64,000 nt of DNA from Acetobacteraceae bacterium (lineage in GTDB: Bacteria > Pseudomonadota > Alphaproteobacteria > Acetobacterales > Acetobacteraceae): the NCBI GenBank assembly GCA_947371015.1, contig CANBNK010000008.1:1-64000 (forward strand). The letters are read 5' to 3'. Under the pieces are notes generated by a model that saw only the letters and a list, made by a program, of their open reading frames with translations, did no database searches and was not told the origin of the DNA. Positions 48,617 to 57,770 of this stretch are shown here, piece after piece. Positions within the stretch are counted from its first letter, which is position 1. Every line of letters starts with the position of its first letter. A program made the translations under genes and the position numbers.

Positions 48617-50038
48617 TCAGCCCCGCGGGTCGATCGGCGTGGGCATCGGCGCCCGCGCCTCGATCACCTCGGCAGCGGCCAGGCAGAGATCCTCGCGCCA
48701 GCGCGGCGCGATGATCTGCACGCCCATGGGCAGGCCCTCCGCCGTCAGGCCGCTGGGTACGCTGACGCTGGGCAGGCCGAGCAAGGGCGTGGCCAGCAAC
48801 GGCTGCTGCGCCGCATAGACCCGGTCGAAGCCCTGCTGGCCATCCAGGTCCAGGCCCTGCGGGAAGGGCGGCTCGGCGGAAACCGGGCAGAGCACCAGCG
48901 GGTAGTCCTGCATGAAGGCGGCCCAGGCGCGCTGGTGCGTGGTGCGGCGGGCCATCAGTTGCAGGTGGCCGCGCAGGTCGGCCGGCGGCGTGTGCTTGAC
49001 CATGTAGCCATAGGTTGCCCGCGCGCCTGCGTCGGCCAGGCGCTCGAAGCTCTCGGCCATGAACAACTGCGCCTCGCCATGGCTGAAGGCGTCCCAGTCG
49101 CGGGCCACCTCGGCGAAGGCGGGCGGGGCGGCTTCCTCCAGCCGATAGCCGGCCTGTTCCAGCCAGGCGGCGGCCTGGATTACCGCCGCCCGCACCGCCG
49201 GATGCACGCCGGTGCCCATGGGATCGACGCAGAACGCCACCTTGATCGGCCCCGGCAGGTCAGGGCCTTGCAGCGGCACCGGCATGTGCCAGGGGTCGCG
49301 CGCATCGGGCTGGGACATCGCCAGCAGCGCCAGGCGCAGGTCGCGCACCCGCCGCGCCAGCGGGCCTTGCGTGGACATCAACTGCCCGGAGAGCGGCCGT
49401 TCCGCCGTGGCCGAGGGGTTGTAGGCCGGCACCCGGCCGAAGCTCGGGCGAATGCCGGCAACGCCGCAGGCATAGGCCGGGTAGCGGATGGAGCCGCCGA
49501 GGTCGTTGCCATGCGCGATGGGCCCGATGCCCGCCGCCAGCGCCGCCGCCGCCCCACCGGAGGAGCCGCCCGGGGTATGGCCGGCACTGAACGGGTTCAG
49601 CGTGCGACCGTGCAGCGCGTTTTCGGTGAACCAGCGCATCGACAGCGCCGGCGTGTTGGTGCGCCCGAGGAAGACCGCCCCGGCGCGGCGCAGGTTGGCC
49701 ACCACTGGGCTGTCGGCCGGGGCCAGGTTGTTGGCCAGCGGTTCGCAGCCGTTGGTGTTCGGCAGGCCGGCGAAATCGACGTTGATCTTGGTGGTCACCG
49801 GCACGCCGTGCAGCGGGCCCAGCGCGTCACCCCGGCGCACGGCGGCGTCGGCGGCATCGGCTTCAGCCAGGGCGGTGGCTGCCGTCACCTGCACCACCGC
49901 ATTCAATCGCGGGTTCACCGCATCCAGCCGGGCCAGGCAGGCCGCGGCGGTCTCCCGGGCGCTGATGGCGCCGGCGCGGATGCCCTGGGCCAGATCGACC
50001 GCGTCCCACTTCCACAATTCCGTCGGCAAATGCTGCAT
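48617..50038 (-). CDS. amidase-signature family hydrolase
   Basis: GPLHGVPVTTKINVDFAGLPNTNGCEPLANN; NPFSAGHTPGGSSGGAAAALAAGIGPIAHGNDLGGSIRYPAY. Confidence 0.92.
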   Translation of the reverse strand: MQHLPTELWKWDAVDLAQGIRAGAISARETAAACLARLDAVNPRLNAVVQVTAATALAEADAADAAVRRGDALGPLHGVPVTTKINVDFAGLPNTNGCEPLANNLAPADSPVVANLRRAGAVFLGRTNTPALSMRWFTENALHGRTLNPFSAGHTPGGSSGGAAAALAAGIGPIAHGNDLGGSIRYPAYACGVAGIRPSFGRVPAYNPSATAERPLSGQLMSTQGPLARRVRDLRLALLAMSQPDARDPWHMPVPLQGPDLPGPIKVAFCVDPMGTGVHPAVRAAVIQAAAWLEQAGYRLEEAAPPAFAEVARDWDAFSHGEAQLFMAESFERLADAGARATYGYMVKHTPPADLRGHLQLMARRTTHQRAWAAFMQDYPLVLCPVSAEPPFPQGLDLDGQQGFDRVYAAQQPLLATPLLGLPSVSVPSGLTAEGLPMGVQIIAPRWREDLCLAAAEVIEARAPMPTPIDPRG

Positions 50039-50385
50039 CGCGGGTCTCCTCGGGTGGTCGCGCGGAAGGCTGCCAGCCAGGCCGGGGAGCGGCAAGGCGG
50101 AGGCACTGCCCGACGTCACATCAGCGTGCGGAATTAGGTCCGAATCGAGCGTTTCAGGTTCTGCCGATACCTTTGTGGGGGCTGGTGGCGGCGCAGGTTT
50201 GGCAAAGGAAATATCAGTTAATGAGTTAGTTATTTATGGATTCCGACCTGAATGGCAAGAATTTCCACTTAGTATGCTATCTACGATTGATCACGCGCCC
50301 GCGATCAGGCATAGCTCCGGCCATTGCCGGACTTCACGACATGGTGAGCTCGGCAGCGCTGCACCCCCAACGCTGAGAGGCTGCC

Positions 50386-52371
50386 ATGAACCTCAACATC
50401 ATGCTCCGCGGGCAATCCAATGCCGTGCTGTTCGACGCCTTCGGCGGCCTGTCATCGCTGCAGAACCAGGTCCAGAAGCTGCTCGGCTTCGACGGCAAGG
50501 CCAGCACCGTCAGCCTGATCGCCGATTACGCCAATCCGTCCGGCGTCAACACGATGAACTCCGGCACCGCCTTCCTGTCGGACTGGCTGGCGCCGAAGAA
50601 TGGCGACTGGCACCAGGGCTGGCAGGTGAACACCCTGGAGCAGGGCCTGCTGAATGACGTCGCCGGGCAGTCCGCGGCGGTGAAGGCCTCTCCCACCGCC
50701 GTGGTCTGGCTGCACAATGAATATGACAGCCAGCAGGTCGGCCTGACCGCCGCTGAATGGCAGAGCGCCGTCACCTTTGACGCCGGCCTGGTGCGCGCCG
50801 CCCTCGGTCAATCAGCCGCCACCACACCCTATTTCTTCGTCAACGCCATTCCCTATTCCTCGGCCAACTGGGACAGCAACCAGCAGATCAAGATCGGCAT
50901 GCAGAACCTAGCCAACGACGCCAGCTTCAATGGCCAGGTCGCCGCGCAATTCCAGGATGCCAACATGGACGCCTGGGCCTCCGCCATGGGCGGGCCGCAT
51001 CTGGGCGCGGAGGATACGTCGGCGCTGGCCTATCGGCTGGCCCAGAGCATCGCCGAGGAATTCGCCGCCTACGCCGTGGCCGGCTCTCCGGTGGCGCTGG
51101 CCCATGGGCAGCTGGACAGCAACGGCCCGCAGGTGACCCAGGCCGCGGCCGTCGCCGGCCATGCCAACCAGGTGCTGCTGACCATAGGCTTCGACCACGC
51201 CACCTCCTTGCAGGCGCTGGACAGCGTCGCCGCCGGTGGTGCGGACTGGTTCATCAACAGCACGGTCTCCGGCAGCGGCGGCCAATGGGCCACCGGCGCC
51301 GAACTCGTCGATGCCAGCCACCTGAAGCTGACCTTCGGCACTGCCGTGCCGGCCAATGGCCTGGTGTTCTACGGCTATGGCTACGGCAAGGTCTGGTCCC
51401 CGGCGGACGGCAGCGGCCTCGGCCATGGCATCTATGACGACCACGGCATGCCGGTATGGACGGTGGCGACGGGCGTGCAGCTCGGCGCCCCCGCCCAGGT
51501 CATCGCCGGGCTGGATGGCAGCGTTGCGCCGGCCGGCGGCGCCACCACGGGCAGCGGTGCGCATGCGCTGGTGCTCCGCGTGTCGGAGGATGCCTGGCAG
51601 GGCGACGCGCAGTTCACCGTCCGGGTGGATGGCGTGCAGCAGGGCGGCAGCTTCACCAGCCATGCCGGCCATGCCGCCGGCGGCACCGAGGCCTTCACCT
51701 TCAAGGGCGACTGGAACGCCGGCACCCACGCGGTGCAGGTCAACTTCCTGAACGACGCCTGGGGCGGCACGGCGGCAACCGACCGCAACCTGTACGTGGA
51801 TGGCGCAAGCTATGACGGCACCGCTTTGCCGAACGGCACCGCCACGCTGCTCTCGCAGGGGCCGCATGACTTCACCGTGCCTGGGGTCGCCGGGTCGCTG
51901 GCGATCACGCTGGGGACCGGCGCCGATACGCTGGGGCTGAAGGTCAGCCAGGACGCCTGGCAAGGGAATGCGCAGTACACCGTCAGCGTGGATGGCGTGC
52001 AGCTCGGCGGCACCCAGACCGCCAGTGCGCTGCATGCCGCGGGCCAGGATGACGTGGTGACCCTGCACGGCAGCTGGGGGGCCGGCGCACATCATGTGGC
52101 GGTGGCGTTCCTGAACGACGCCTATGCCGGTTCGGCCGCGACCGACCGCAACCTGCACGTCGATGGCATCATGTGGAACGGTGCGGCAGTTGCGGGCGGC
52201 AGTGCCGACCTGCTTTCGACCGGCGCGCACGACTTTGCCTTCGGCACGACGGCCGCAGCGACCCTGGTCGCGGCATCGGCCCTTGCAGCACCCGCCGCGC
52301 CGACCGATTGGGCCGCCCTGGCGGCGACAGCCGAGGCGAATTTTGCTGCCACCGGACATTGGTTCATCTGA
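50386..52371 (+). CDS. modular protein: SGNH/carbohydrate-esterase-like domain + 2 CBM60-like repeats
   Basis: MNLNIMLRGQSNAVLF (GQSN block I), VVWLHNEYDSQQ, GGPHLGAED; two DAWQGDAQ[FY]TVxVDGVQ..FLNDA..G..ATDRNLYVDG repeats; no signal peptide. Confidence 0.8.
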   Translation: MNLNIMLRGQSNAVLFDAFGGLSSLQNQVQKLLGFDGKASTVSLIADYANPSGVNTMNSGTAFLSDWLAPKNGDWHQGWQVNTLEQGLLNDVAGQSAAVKASPTAVVWLHNEYDSQQVGLTAAEWQSAVTFDAGLVRAALGQSAATTPYFFVNAIPYSSANWDSNQQIKIGMQNLANDASFNGQVAAQFQDANMDAWASAMGGPHLGAEDTSALAYRLAQSIAEEFAAYAVAGSPVALAHGQLDSNGPQVTQAAAVAGHANQVLLTIGFDHATSLQALDSVAAGGADWFINSTVSGSGGQWATGAELVDASHLKLTFGTAVPANGLVFYGYGYGKVWSPADGSGLGHGIYDDHGMPVWTVATGVQLGAPAQVIAGLDGSVAPAGGATTGSGAHALVLRVSEDAWQGDAQFTVRVDGVQQGGSFTSHAGHAAGGTEAFTFKGDWNAGTHAVQVNFLNDAWGGTAATDRNLYVDGASYDGTALPNGTATLLSQGPHDFTVPGVAGSLAITLGTGADTLGLKVSQDAWQGNAQYTVSVDGVQLGGTQTASALHAAGQDDVVTLHGSWGAGAHHVAVAFLNDAYAGSAATDRNLHVDGIMWNGAAVAGGSADLLSTGAHDFAFGTTAAATLVAASALAAPAAPTDWAALAATAEANFAATGHWFI

Positions 52372-52564
52372 GCAGGAACGTCGGTTTCCCAGTGGGCTGA
52401 GGCAAAATGCTCAACCACTGTGGCAACTTAATCGTAGCCAATATACATTACTGGATAGATTGAACACAAAAGAGTGTTTGAAACCCTGGGTTGATTCCAC
52501 GAAGTTCCACTCGCTTCAGGCGCCTGCACCCCCGCGGCCGCCGGACATGCGAGGACCATCGGCC

Positions 52565-54700
52565 ATGGCGACCTTCGGAACCCTTGATCCCACCTCCTAC
52601 TCCCTGGTTTGGCGGGACAACTTCGCCGACAACAGTGGCCTGGACCAGGCGATCTTCCCGATCATCTGGGGCAATGCCACCGACATCGTCTCCGGCAACG
52701 GCGCGCTGACCATCACCTCTCGCGCGTCGGAAGGCTGGACCAATGCCGGCTTCATCCAGGCGCCGACCGGCGTGGCCGGCGGCCAGGGCTATGGGCTGTA
52801 CAGCGTCACCGCCGCGCTGAGCGCTGGCGAGGGCATCGGCGCCTGCTTCGGCCTATGGCCGGCGGACAATGTCTGGCCGGGCGCCGAGCTGGACATGCTG
52901 GAAAGCTTCGATGCGACCCGCAGCTCGGGCTATTCCGCCATCCATTCCAGGGCGGCGAATGGCGGCGACGCCTATGACAGCTACACCCTGGCCACCGACC
53001 TGACCAAGATCCACACCTATTCGCTGGACTGGGAAGCCGGCCGGCTGACCTACTACATCGACGGCCAGATCGCCTACACCACCACCAACCACGTACCGCT
53101 GGACTACGCCCATGGCGGGGTGAACGAGGCCTTCGCCGCTCAGGTCACCAATGCCGGCAGCGCCCCCGCCAGCCAGAGCGTCAGCCTGAAGCTCTACGAC
53201 ATCAGCTACAGCCACCTGAATGCCGGCGTCGCCGTGCCGGCCCCGCCGGTGGCACCCATGCCGGCCCGGGTGGAGTTCGGCGTGGGCGCGGACACCCTTG
53301 TCCTGTGGACCACCGAGAACGCCTATAACGGCGACGCGCAATACACCATCAAGGTGGATGGCGTGCAGGTCGGCGGCATCCAGACCGCCATCGCCTGGGA
53401 TGGTGCCGGCATGGGCGCCGACCAGGTGACGGTGCACGGCAACTGGGGCGGCGGCGGCCACGTGGTCACGCTGACCTTCCTGAACGACGCCTACGGCGGC
53501 ACCCCCGCGCAGGACCGTAACCTCTACATCGCCGGCGTGCAGTATGACGGCAATTGGGTGGCGGGCGGCGCCCTGCTGGGTAACGGCTCGATCGGGGTCG
53601 CGGTGGCGGGCGGCGCCATCGCCGCGGTCAACAGCACCGTCGGCAGCGGCGCCGACCAGCTGGTGCTGTTCATCAGCCAGGATGCCTGGCAGGGCAACGC
53701 GCTCTACACCGTCAGCGTGGATGGCGTGCAGGTCGGCGGCACCCTCACCGCCCATGCCAGCGCCGGCAATGGCGCGCATGACGTGGTGACGCTGCTGGGC
53801 ACCTGGGGCGGCGGCCAGCACAACATTGCCCTGAGCTTCCTGAACGACGCCTGGGGCGGCCAGGCCGGGCAGGACCGCAACTTGCACCTCTCGGGCGTCA
53901 GCTATGACGGCGTGGCCCAGGCCAATGGCAGCGTCGACCTGATGAGCACAGGCTCAGTGACGCTGGCAGTGGCCGGCGGCGCCCCCACCCCGGCCAGCCT
54001 CAGCGTGGGCAGCGGCGCGGCTTCCCTGCTGCTCCGCGTCTCGCAGGACGCCTGGCATGGCAGTGCGCAGTACACCGTCTCGGTGGATGGCGTGCAGGTC
54101 GGCGGCACCCTGACCGCCACGGCGCTGCATGGCAGCGGCAGCGACAGCGTCACCCTGCACGGCACCTGGGGCAGCGGCAGCCATGTGGTGGCGGTGACCT
54201 TCAGCAACGACGCCTGGGGCACCGGCGCCGGGGCCGACCGCAACCTCTATGTCGAGGGCATGTCCTATGCCGGTACCAGCAGCGCTGCCTCGGCGAACAT
54301 GATGTCGAATGGCACGACATGGTTCCTGGCCGGCAACCCTTCGGCGCTGCCGGCCGGCAATAACGGCCAGGTGAAGCAGGGCGGCACCGGCGCGGACCAG
54401 TTGGTCGGCACCGCCGGCAACGACGTGCTGATCGCCGGCGCGGGCAATGATGGCCTGACCGGCGGGGCGGGGAACGACAACTTCGTCTTTGCCCAGGGTG
54501 ACGGTCATGACTGGCTGAACGACTTCAGCCGGGGCAGCGACCATCTGGTGCTGAAGGGCATCGCCGCCGCCACGGTCAGCACGGCGATGGTGACCTATTT
54601 CGGCACCTCGGGCACCGATGTGCACTACGGCACGGCGGGGGACAGCGTGTTCCTGGCCAATGTCTGGTCGCTCTCGGGCGCGGATATCCTCTTCGCCTGA
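52565..54700 (+). CDS. modular protein: GH16-like domain + 3 CBM60-like repeats + C-terminal RTX motif
   Basis: LWPADNVWPGAELDMLES GH16 signature; three DA[WY]xGxAxYTVxVDGVQVGG...FLNDA repeats; GTAGNDVLIAGAGNDGLTGGAGNDNFVFAQGDGHDWLNDF. Confidence 0.85.
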   Translation: MATFGTLDPTSYSLVWRDNFADNSGLDQAIFPIIWGNATDIVSGNGALTITSRASEGWTNAGFIQAPTGVAGGQGYGLYSVTAALSAGEGIGACFGLWPADNVWPGAELDMLESFDATRSSGYSAIHSRAANGGDAYDSYTLATDLTKIHTYSLDWEAGRLTYYIDGQIAYTTTNHVPLDYAHGGVNEAFAAQVTNAGSAPASQSVSLKLYDISYSHLNAGVAVPAPPVAPMPARVEFGVGADTLVLWTTENAYNGDAQYTIKVDGVQVGGIQTAIAWDGAGMGADQVTVHGNWGGGGHVVTLTFLNDAYGGTPAQDRNLYIAGVQYDGNWVAGGALLGNGSIGVAVAGGAIAAVNSTVGSGADQLVLFISQDAWQGNALYTVSVDGVQVGGTLTAHASAGNGAHDVVTLLGTWGGGQHNIALSFLNDAWGGQAGQDRNLHLSGVSYDGVAQANGSVDLMSTGSVTLAVAGGAPTPASLSVGSGAASLLLRVSQDAWHGSAQYTVSVDGVQVGGTLTATALHGSGSDSVTLHGTWGSGSHVVAVTFSNDAWGTGAGADRNLYVEGMSYAGTSSAASANMMSNGTTWFLAGNPSALPAGNNGQVKQGGTGADQLVGTAGNDVLIAGAGNDGLTGGAGNDNFVFAQGDGHDWLNDFSRGSDHLVLKGIAAATVSTAMVTYFGTSGTDVHYGTAGDSVFLANVWSLSGADILFA

Positions 54701-54706
54701 GCAGGC

Positions 54707-55585
54707 TCAGGCGTAGGGCCAGGCTGGCAGCGGGCGCCGTTCCACCGGCACCAGCCAGCCGGCGTGGTTGCCGGCGTGGATGACCTGCGCCGGCAGGATG
54801 ACCTCCCGCGGCACCGGTTGGCCGGCCAGGTGCCGCAACGCCGCCATGGCGGCCAGTGCGCCCATGCGGAAGCCGCAATAGTCCATGGTGGCCAGCAGCG
54901 TGCCGTCGCCGATGGCCTGGGCGGCCGGGATGGTGCCGTTGTTGCCCACCACCAGCGCGCGGCGGCCGGCGGCCTGCAAGGCCTCGATGGCGCCGAGTGC
55001 CATGCTGTCATTGGTGCAGATCACGCCGTCGATAACGGGATGCTCGGCCAGGTGCGCCGCCATGGCCTGGCGCCCGGCCGCCTGCTGGTACAGGCCCGGC
55101 CGCGTGCCGAGCACCTGCACGCCGGGCGCCGCCGCCAGCGCCCGACGAAACCCCCGCCCCCGGTCGCGGCTGGTCGGTGCCGTCTCCGGCCCTTCCACCA
55201 GCACCACCTTGCCGGCACCCTGCAGCGCCGCGATCAGGTAGGACGCCTCGGCGAAGGCCATCGCCTCGTCATCGGCGCCGACGAAGCTGACGAAGTCACC
55301 GGCCATGCGGTTGACGAAGCCGATGAGCGGAATGCCCGCCGCATTGGCTGCCGCCACCGGGCCGGCCATGGCCTCGTCATCGGCGGGGGCGAACAGGATG
55401 GCGCTGGGGCGTTGCGCCACCACCGCGCGCAGCAGCGCGGTCTGCTCCACCGGGTCGTCCGGCTTGGCGGGGAAGTGCCGCGTGGCGCGGGCGCCGGCCT
55501 CGGCGCAAACGCGGTCCACGCCATGCAGAAAGGCCTGGTAGTTCGGATTCTCGCCATTCTTGATGAAGGCCGCGATCCAGGTCAT
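54707..55585 (-). CDS. substrate-binding domain protein (periplasmic binding protein-like I, RbsB-type) without signal peptide
   Basis: WIAAFIKNGENPNYQAFLHGVDRVCAEAGA...AILFAPADDEAMAGPVAAANAAGIPLIGFVNR...GVICTNDSMALGAIEALQAAGR. Confidence 0.82.
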   Translation of the reverse strand: MTWIAAFIKNGENPNYQAFLHGVDRVCAEAGARATRHFPAKPDDPVEQTALLRAVVAQRPSAILFAPADDEAMAGPVAAANAAGIPLIGFVNRMAGDFVSFVGADDEAMAFAEASYLIAALQGAGKVVLVEGPETAPTSRDRGRGFRRALAAAPGVQVLGTRPGLYQQAAGRQAMAAHLAEHPVIDGVICTNDSMALGAIEALQAAGRRALVVGNNGTIPAAQAIGDGTLLATMDYCGFRMGALAAMAALRHLAGQPVPREVILPAQVIHAGNHAGWLVPVERRPLPAWPYA

Positions 55586-57006
55586 GCGGGTGGCCTCATG
55601 CCCGCCCAGGGCGTGGCTTCCTGGTAGGCGCGGGCCAGTTGCAGCGTGGCCAAATCGGCGCCGGGCCGGCCGATCAGTTGCATGCCCATCGGCCGGCCCT
55701 GATCGAAGCCCACCGGCACGTTGGCCGCCGGGCAGCCCAGCATGGTGGCCAGCGCGGTCACCTCCATCCAGCGGTGATAGCTGTCCATCGCGCGGCCGCC
55801 GACCTGCTTCGGCCAGTCCCATTCCGCCGGGAAGGCGAAGCACTGCGCGGTCGGCATTGCCACGGCGTCATAGGTCTCGAACAGCGTGGCGAAGGCCTGG
55901 AACAGCGCGTGGCGCTGCTTGGCGGCGGCGGCCAGATGGGCGCCGGTGAGCCGCAGGAAGCCCTCGCACTCCCACTGCGCCTCCGGCTTCATCTGCGCCC
56001 GCTTGGCCGGATCGGCGTAGATCGCCTCATACCGCAGGCCGATCTCATAGTGGCGCAGCGCCAGGAAGCCCTGCCACACCGCTTCCCAGTCCAGCGCCGG
56101 GGCGCCGGCCGAGACCTTACACCCCTGGACCCGCAACGCTGCCAGCGCCGTCTCGCACAGCGGCAGGATGCCGGGCTCGAACGGCAGGTGCCCGCCAAGG
56201 TCGCCGAGCCAGAGGATGCGGCGGCCCTTAACCGGCACCTTCAGCGAAGCCTTGCCCAGCGCCGGGTCGGCCGGCAGCGCCAGCGGCGCGCGCGGGTCAG
56301 GCCCGGCCTGCACCGCCAGCAGGAAGCGCAGCTCCTCCACCGTGCGGCCCATTGGCCCCTCGGTGTAGAACTGGCCCCAGAAGCCATCGACATGCGGCAC
56401 CACCGGCACTCGCCTGGCCGAGGGTCGGAAGCCGAACAGGTTGTTCCACGCCGCCGGGTTGCGCAGCGAGCCGAGCACGTCCGAGCCATCCGCCAACGAC
56501 ACCATGCCAAGCGCCACCGCCACCGCCGCGCCGCCGGAGGAGCCGCCGGCCGAAAGCGCGGGGTCCCAGGCGTTGCGGGTAACCCCGAACACCGTGTTGT
56601 AGCTGTGCGAACCGAAGCCGAATTCCGGCACGTTGCTGCGCCCGACCACGATGGCCCCGGCGGCGCGGATGCGGCCGACCGAAAGCGCGTCGAAATCCGG
56701 CACGCAGTCGCGGAACAGTGGGGAGCCGAAGGTGCTGGTCAGGCCCTTGGCCGGCGCCGTGTCCTTCAGCGCCGTCGGCAGCCCTTCCAGCGCGCCGCGA
56801 GCCTTGCCGGCACGCAGGCGGCGGTCGCTGGCGCGGGCCTCGGCCAGCAGCGCGGCTTCGTCCCGCAGGTTGACCAGCGCGTTGTGGCGCGGGTTCAGCG
56901 CAGCGATGCGGGCCAGGCTGGCGCGCATCAATTCAACCGCGGAAATCTCTCGCTTTGCCAGCATCCTGGCGAGCTGCGGGCTGGTCCTGTCGAGCATGTC
57001 AGCCAT
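55582..57006 (-). CDS. amidase-signature family hydrolase
   Basis: GALEGLPTALKDTAPAKGLTSTFGSPLF; SAGGSSGGAAVAVALGMVSLADGSDVLGSLRNPAAWNNLFGFRPS. Confidence 0.92.
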   Translation of the reverse strand: MADMLDRTSPQLARMLAKREISAVELMRASLARIAALNPRHNALVNLRDEAALLAEARASDRRLRAGKARGALEGLPTALKDTAPAKGLTSTFGSPLFRDCVPDFDALSVGRIRAAGAIVVGRSNVPEFGFGSHSYNTVFGVTRNAWDPALSAGGSSGGAAVAVALGMVSLADGSDVLGSLRNPAAWNNLFGFRPSARRVPVVPHVDGFWGQFYTEGPMGRTVEELRFLLAVQAGPDPRAPLALPADPALGKASLKVPVKGRRILWLGDLGGHLPFEPGILPLCETALAALRVQGCKVSAGAPALDWEAVWQGFLALRHYEIGLRYEAIYADPAKRAQMKPEAQWECEGFLRLTGAHLAAAAKQRHALFQAFATLFETYDAVAMPTAQCFAFPAEWDWPKQVGGRAMDSYHRWMEVTALATMLGCPAANVPVGFDQGRPMGMQLIGRPGADLATLQLARAYQEATPWAGMRPPA

Positions 57007-57769
57007 TCTTCTGTTGCTGCCCGCGTGCGAACAGGGCGCCCAGGGTGGCACCAACCGCGGCGCCGGTCAGCCCGGCGCGATGCGCCTCGCTGCGCGCCTG
57101 CTCCAACGCCATCGCCTCGCCGAAGGGCAGGGCATAGCCGTCATCCATCACCCGCTTCATCGCCGGCAGCATGCTGGGCAGCGCGCTCAGCATGTCGCAG
57201 GCCAGGGCGCGGGCGGCGGGCAGCAACTCCGCATCCGGCAGCACGCGGTTGACCAAGCCCCAGCGTTCCGCCTGCGTGGCGGAGAGGAAGTTGCCGGTCA
57301 GCGAAAGCTCCTTCGCCCTGCCCATGCCGATGATCCGCGGCAGTTTTTGGGAGAGCCCCCAGCCCGGCAGGATGCCGACCCGGGGATGGGTGTCGGCGAA
57401 GCGCGCGCTCTCGCCGGCCAGCATCAGGTCGGCGGCCAGGGCGAGTTCGAAGCCGCCGGTGATGGCGGCCCCGTTCACCGCCGCGATGATCGGGCCAGTG
57501 AAGCGGCCGAGTGCCGCGACCGGGTCGGCACGTTCCCCGGTCAAGGGCGCGCCGCCGCCGGCCAGCTCCTTCAGGTCCAGCCCGGCGCAGAAGGCGCGGC
57601 CGGCGCCGGTCAGCACCAGCACCCGCACGCCGCAGTCGGCGGCCAGCGCGTCCACCGCCTCGGCCAACTCCCGCCGCAGGCTGAGCGACAGCGCGTTCAT
57701 CGCCGCCGGGCGGTTCAGCGTCAGGACCGCGTAGCCTTCCGGCGCGCGTTCCAGCAGCAGGTCGGGCAT
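56999..57769 (-). CDS. enoyl-CoA hydratase/isomerase family protein
   Basis: YAVLTLNRPAAMNALSLSLRRELAEAVDAL; VLTGAGRAFCAGLDLKELAGG; AAVNGAAITGGFELALAADLMLA. Confidence 0.93.
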   Translation of the reverse strand: MPDLLLERAPEGYAVLTLNRPAAMNALSLSLRRELAEAVDALAADCGVRVLVLTGAGRAFCAGLDLKELAGGGAPLTGERADPVAALGRFTGPIIAAVNGAAITGGFELALAADLMLAGESARFADTHPRVGILPGWGLSQKLPRIIGMGRAKELSLTGNFLSATQAERWGLVNRVLPDAELLPAARALACDMLSALPSMLPAMKRVMDDGYALPFGEAMALEQARSEAHRAGLTGAAVGATLGALFARGQQQKNG

Positions 57770-57770
57770 G

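Noticed and set aside
50236-50376. 46-aa ORF MDSDLNGKNFHLVCYLRLITRPRSGIAPAIAGLHDMVSSAALHPQR before the SGNH/CBM60 gene
   Set aside because: No convincing SD and no recognisable family; likely chance ORF in promoter DNA.
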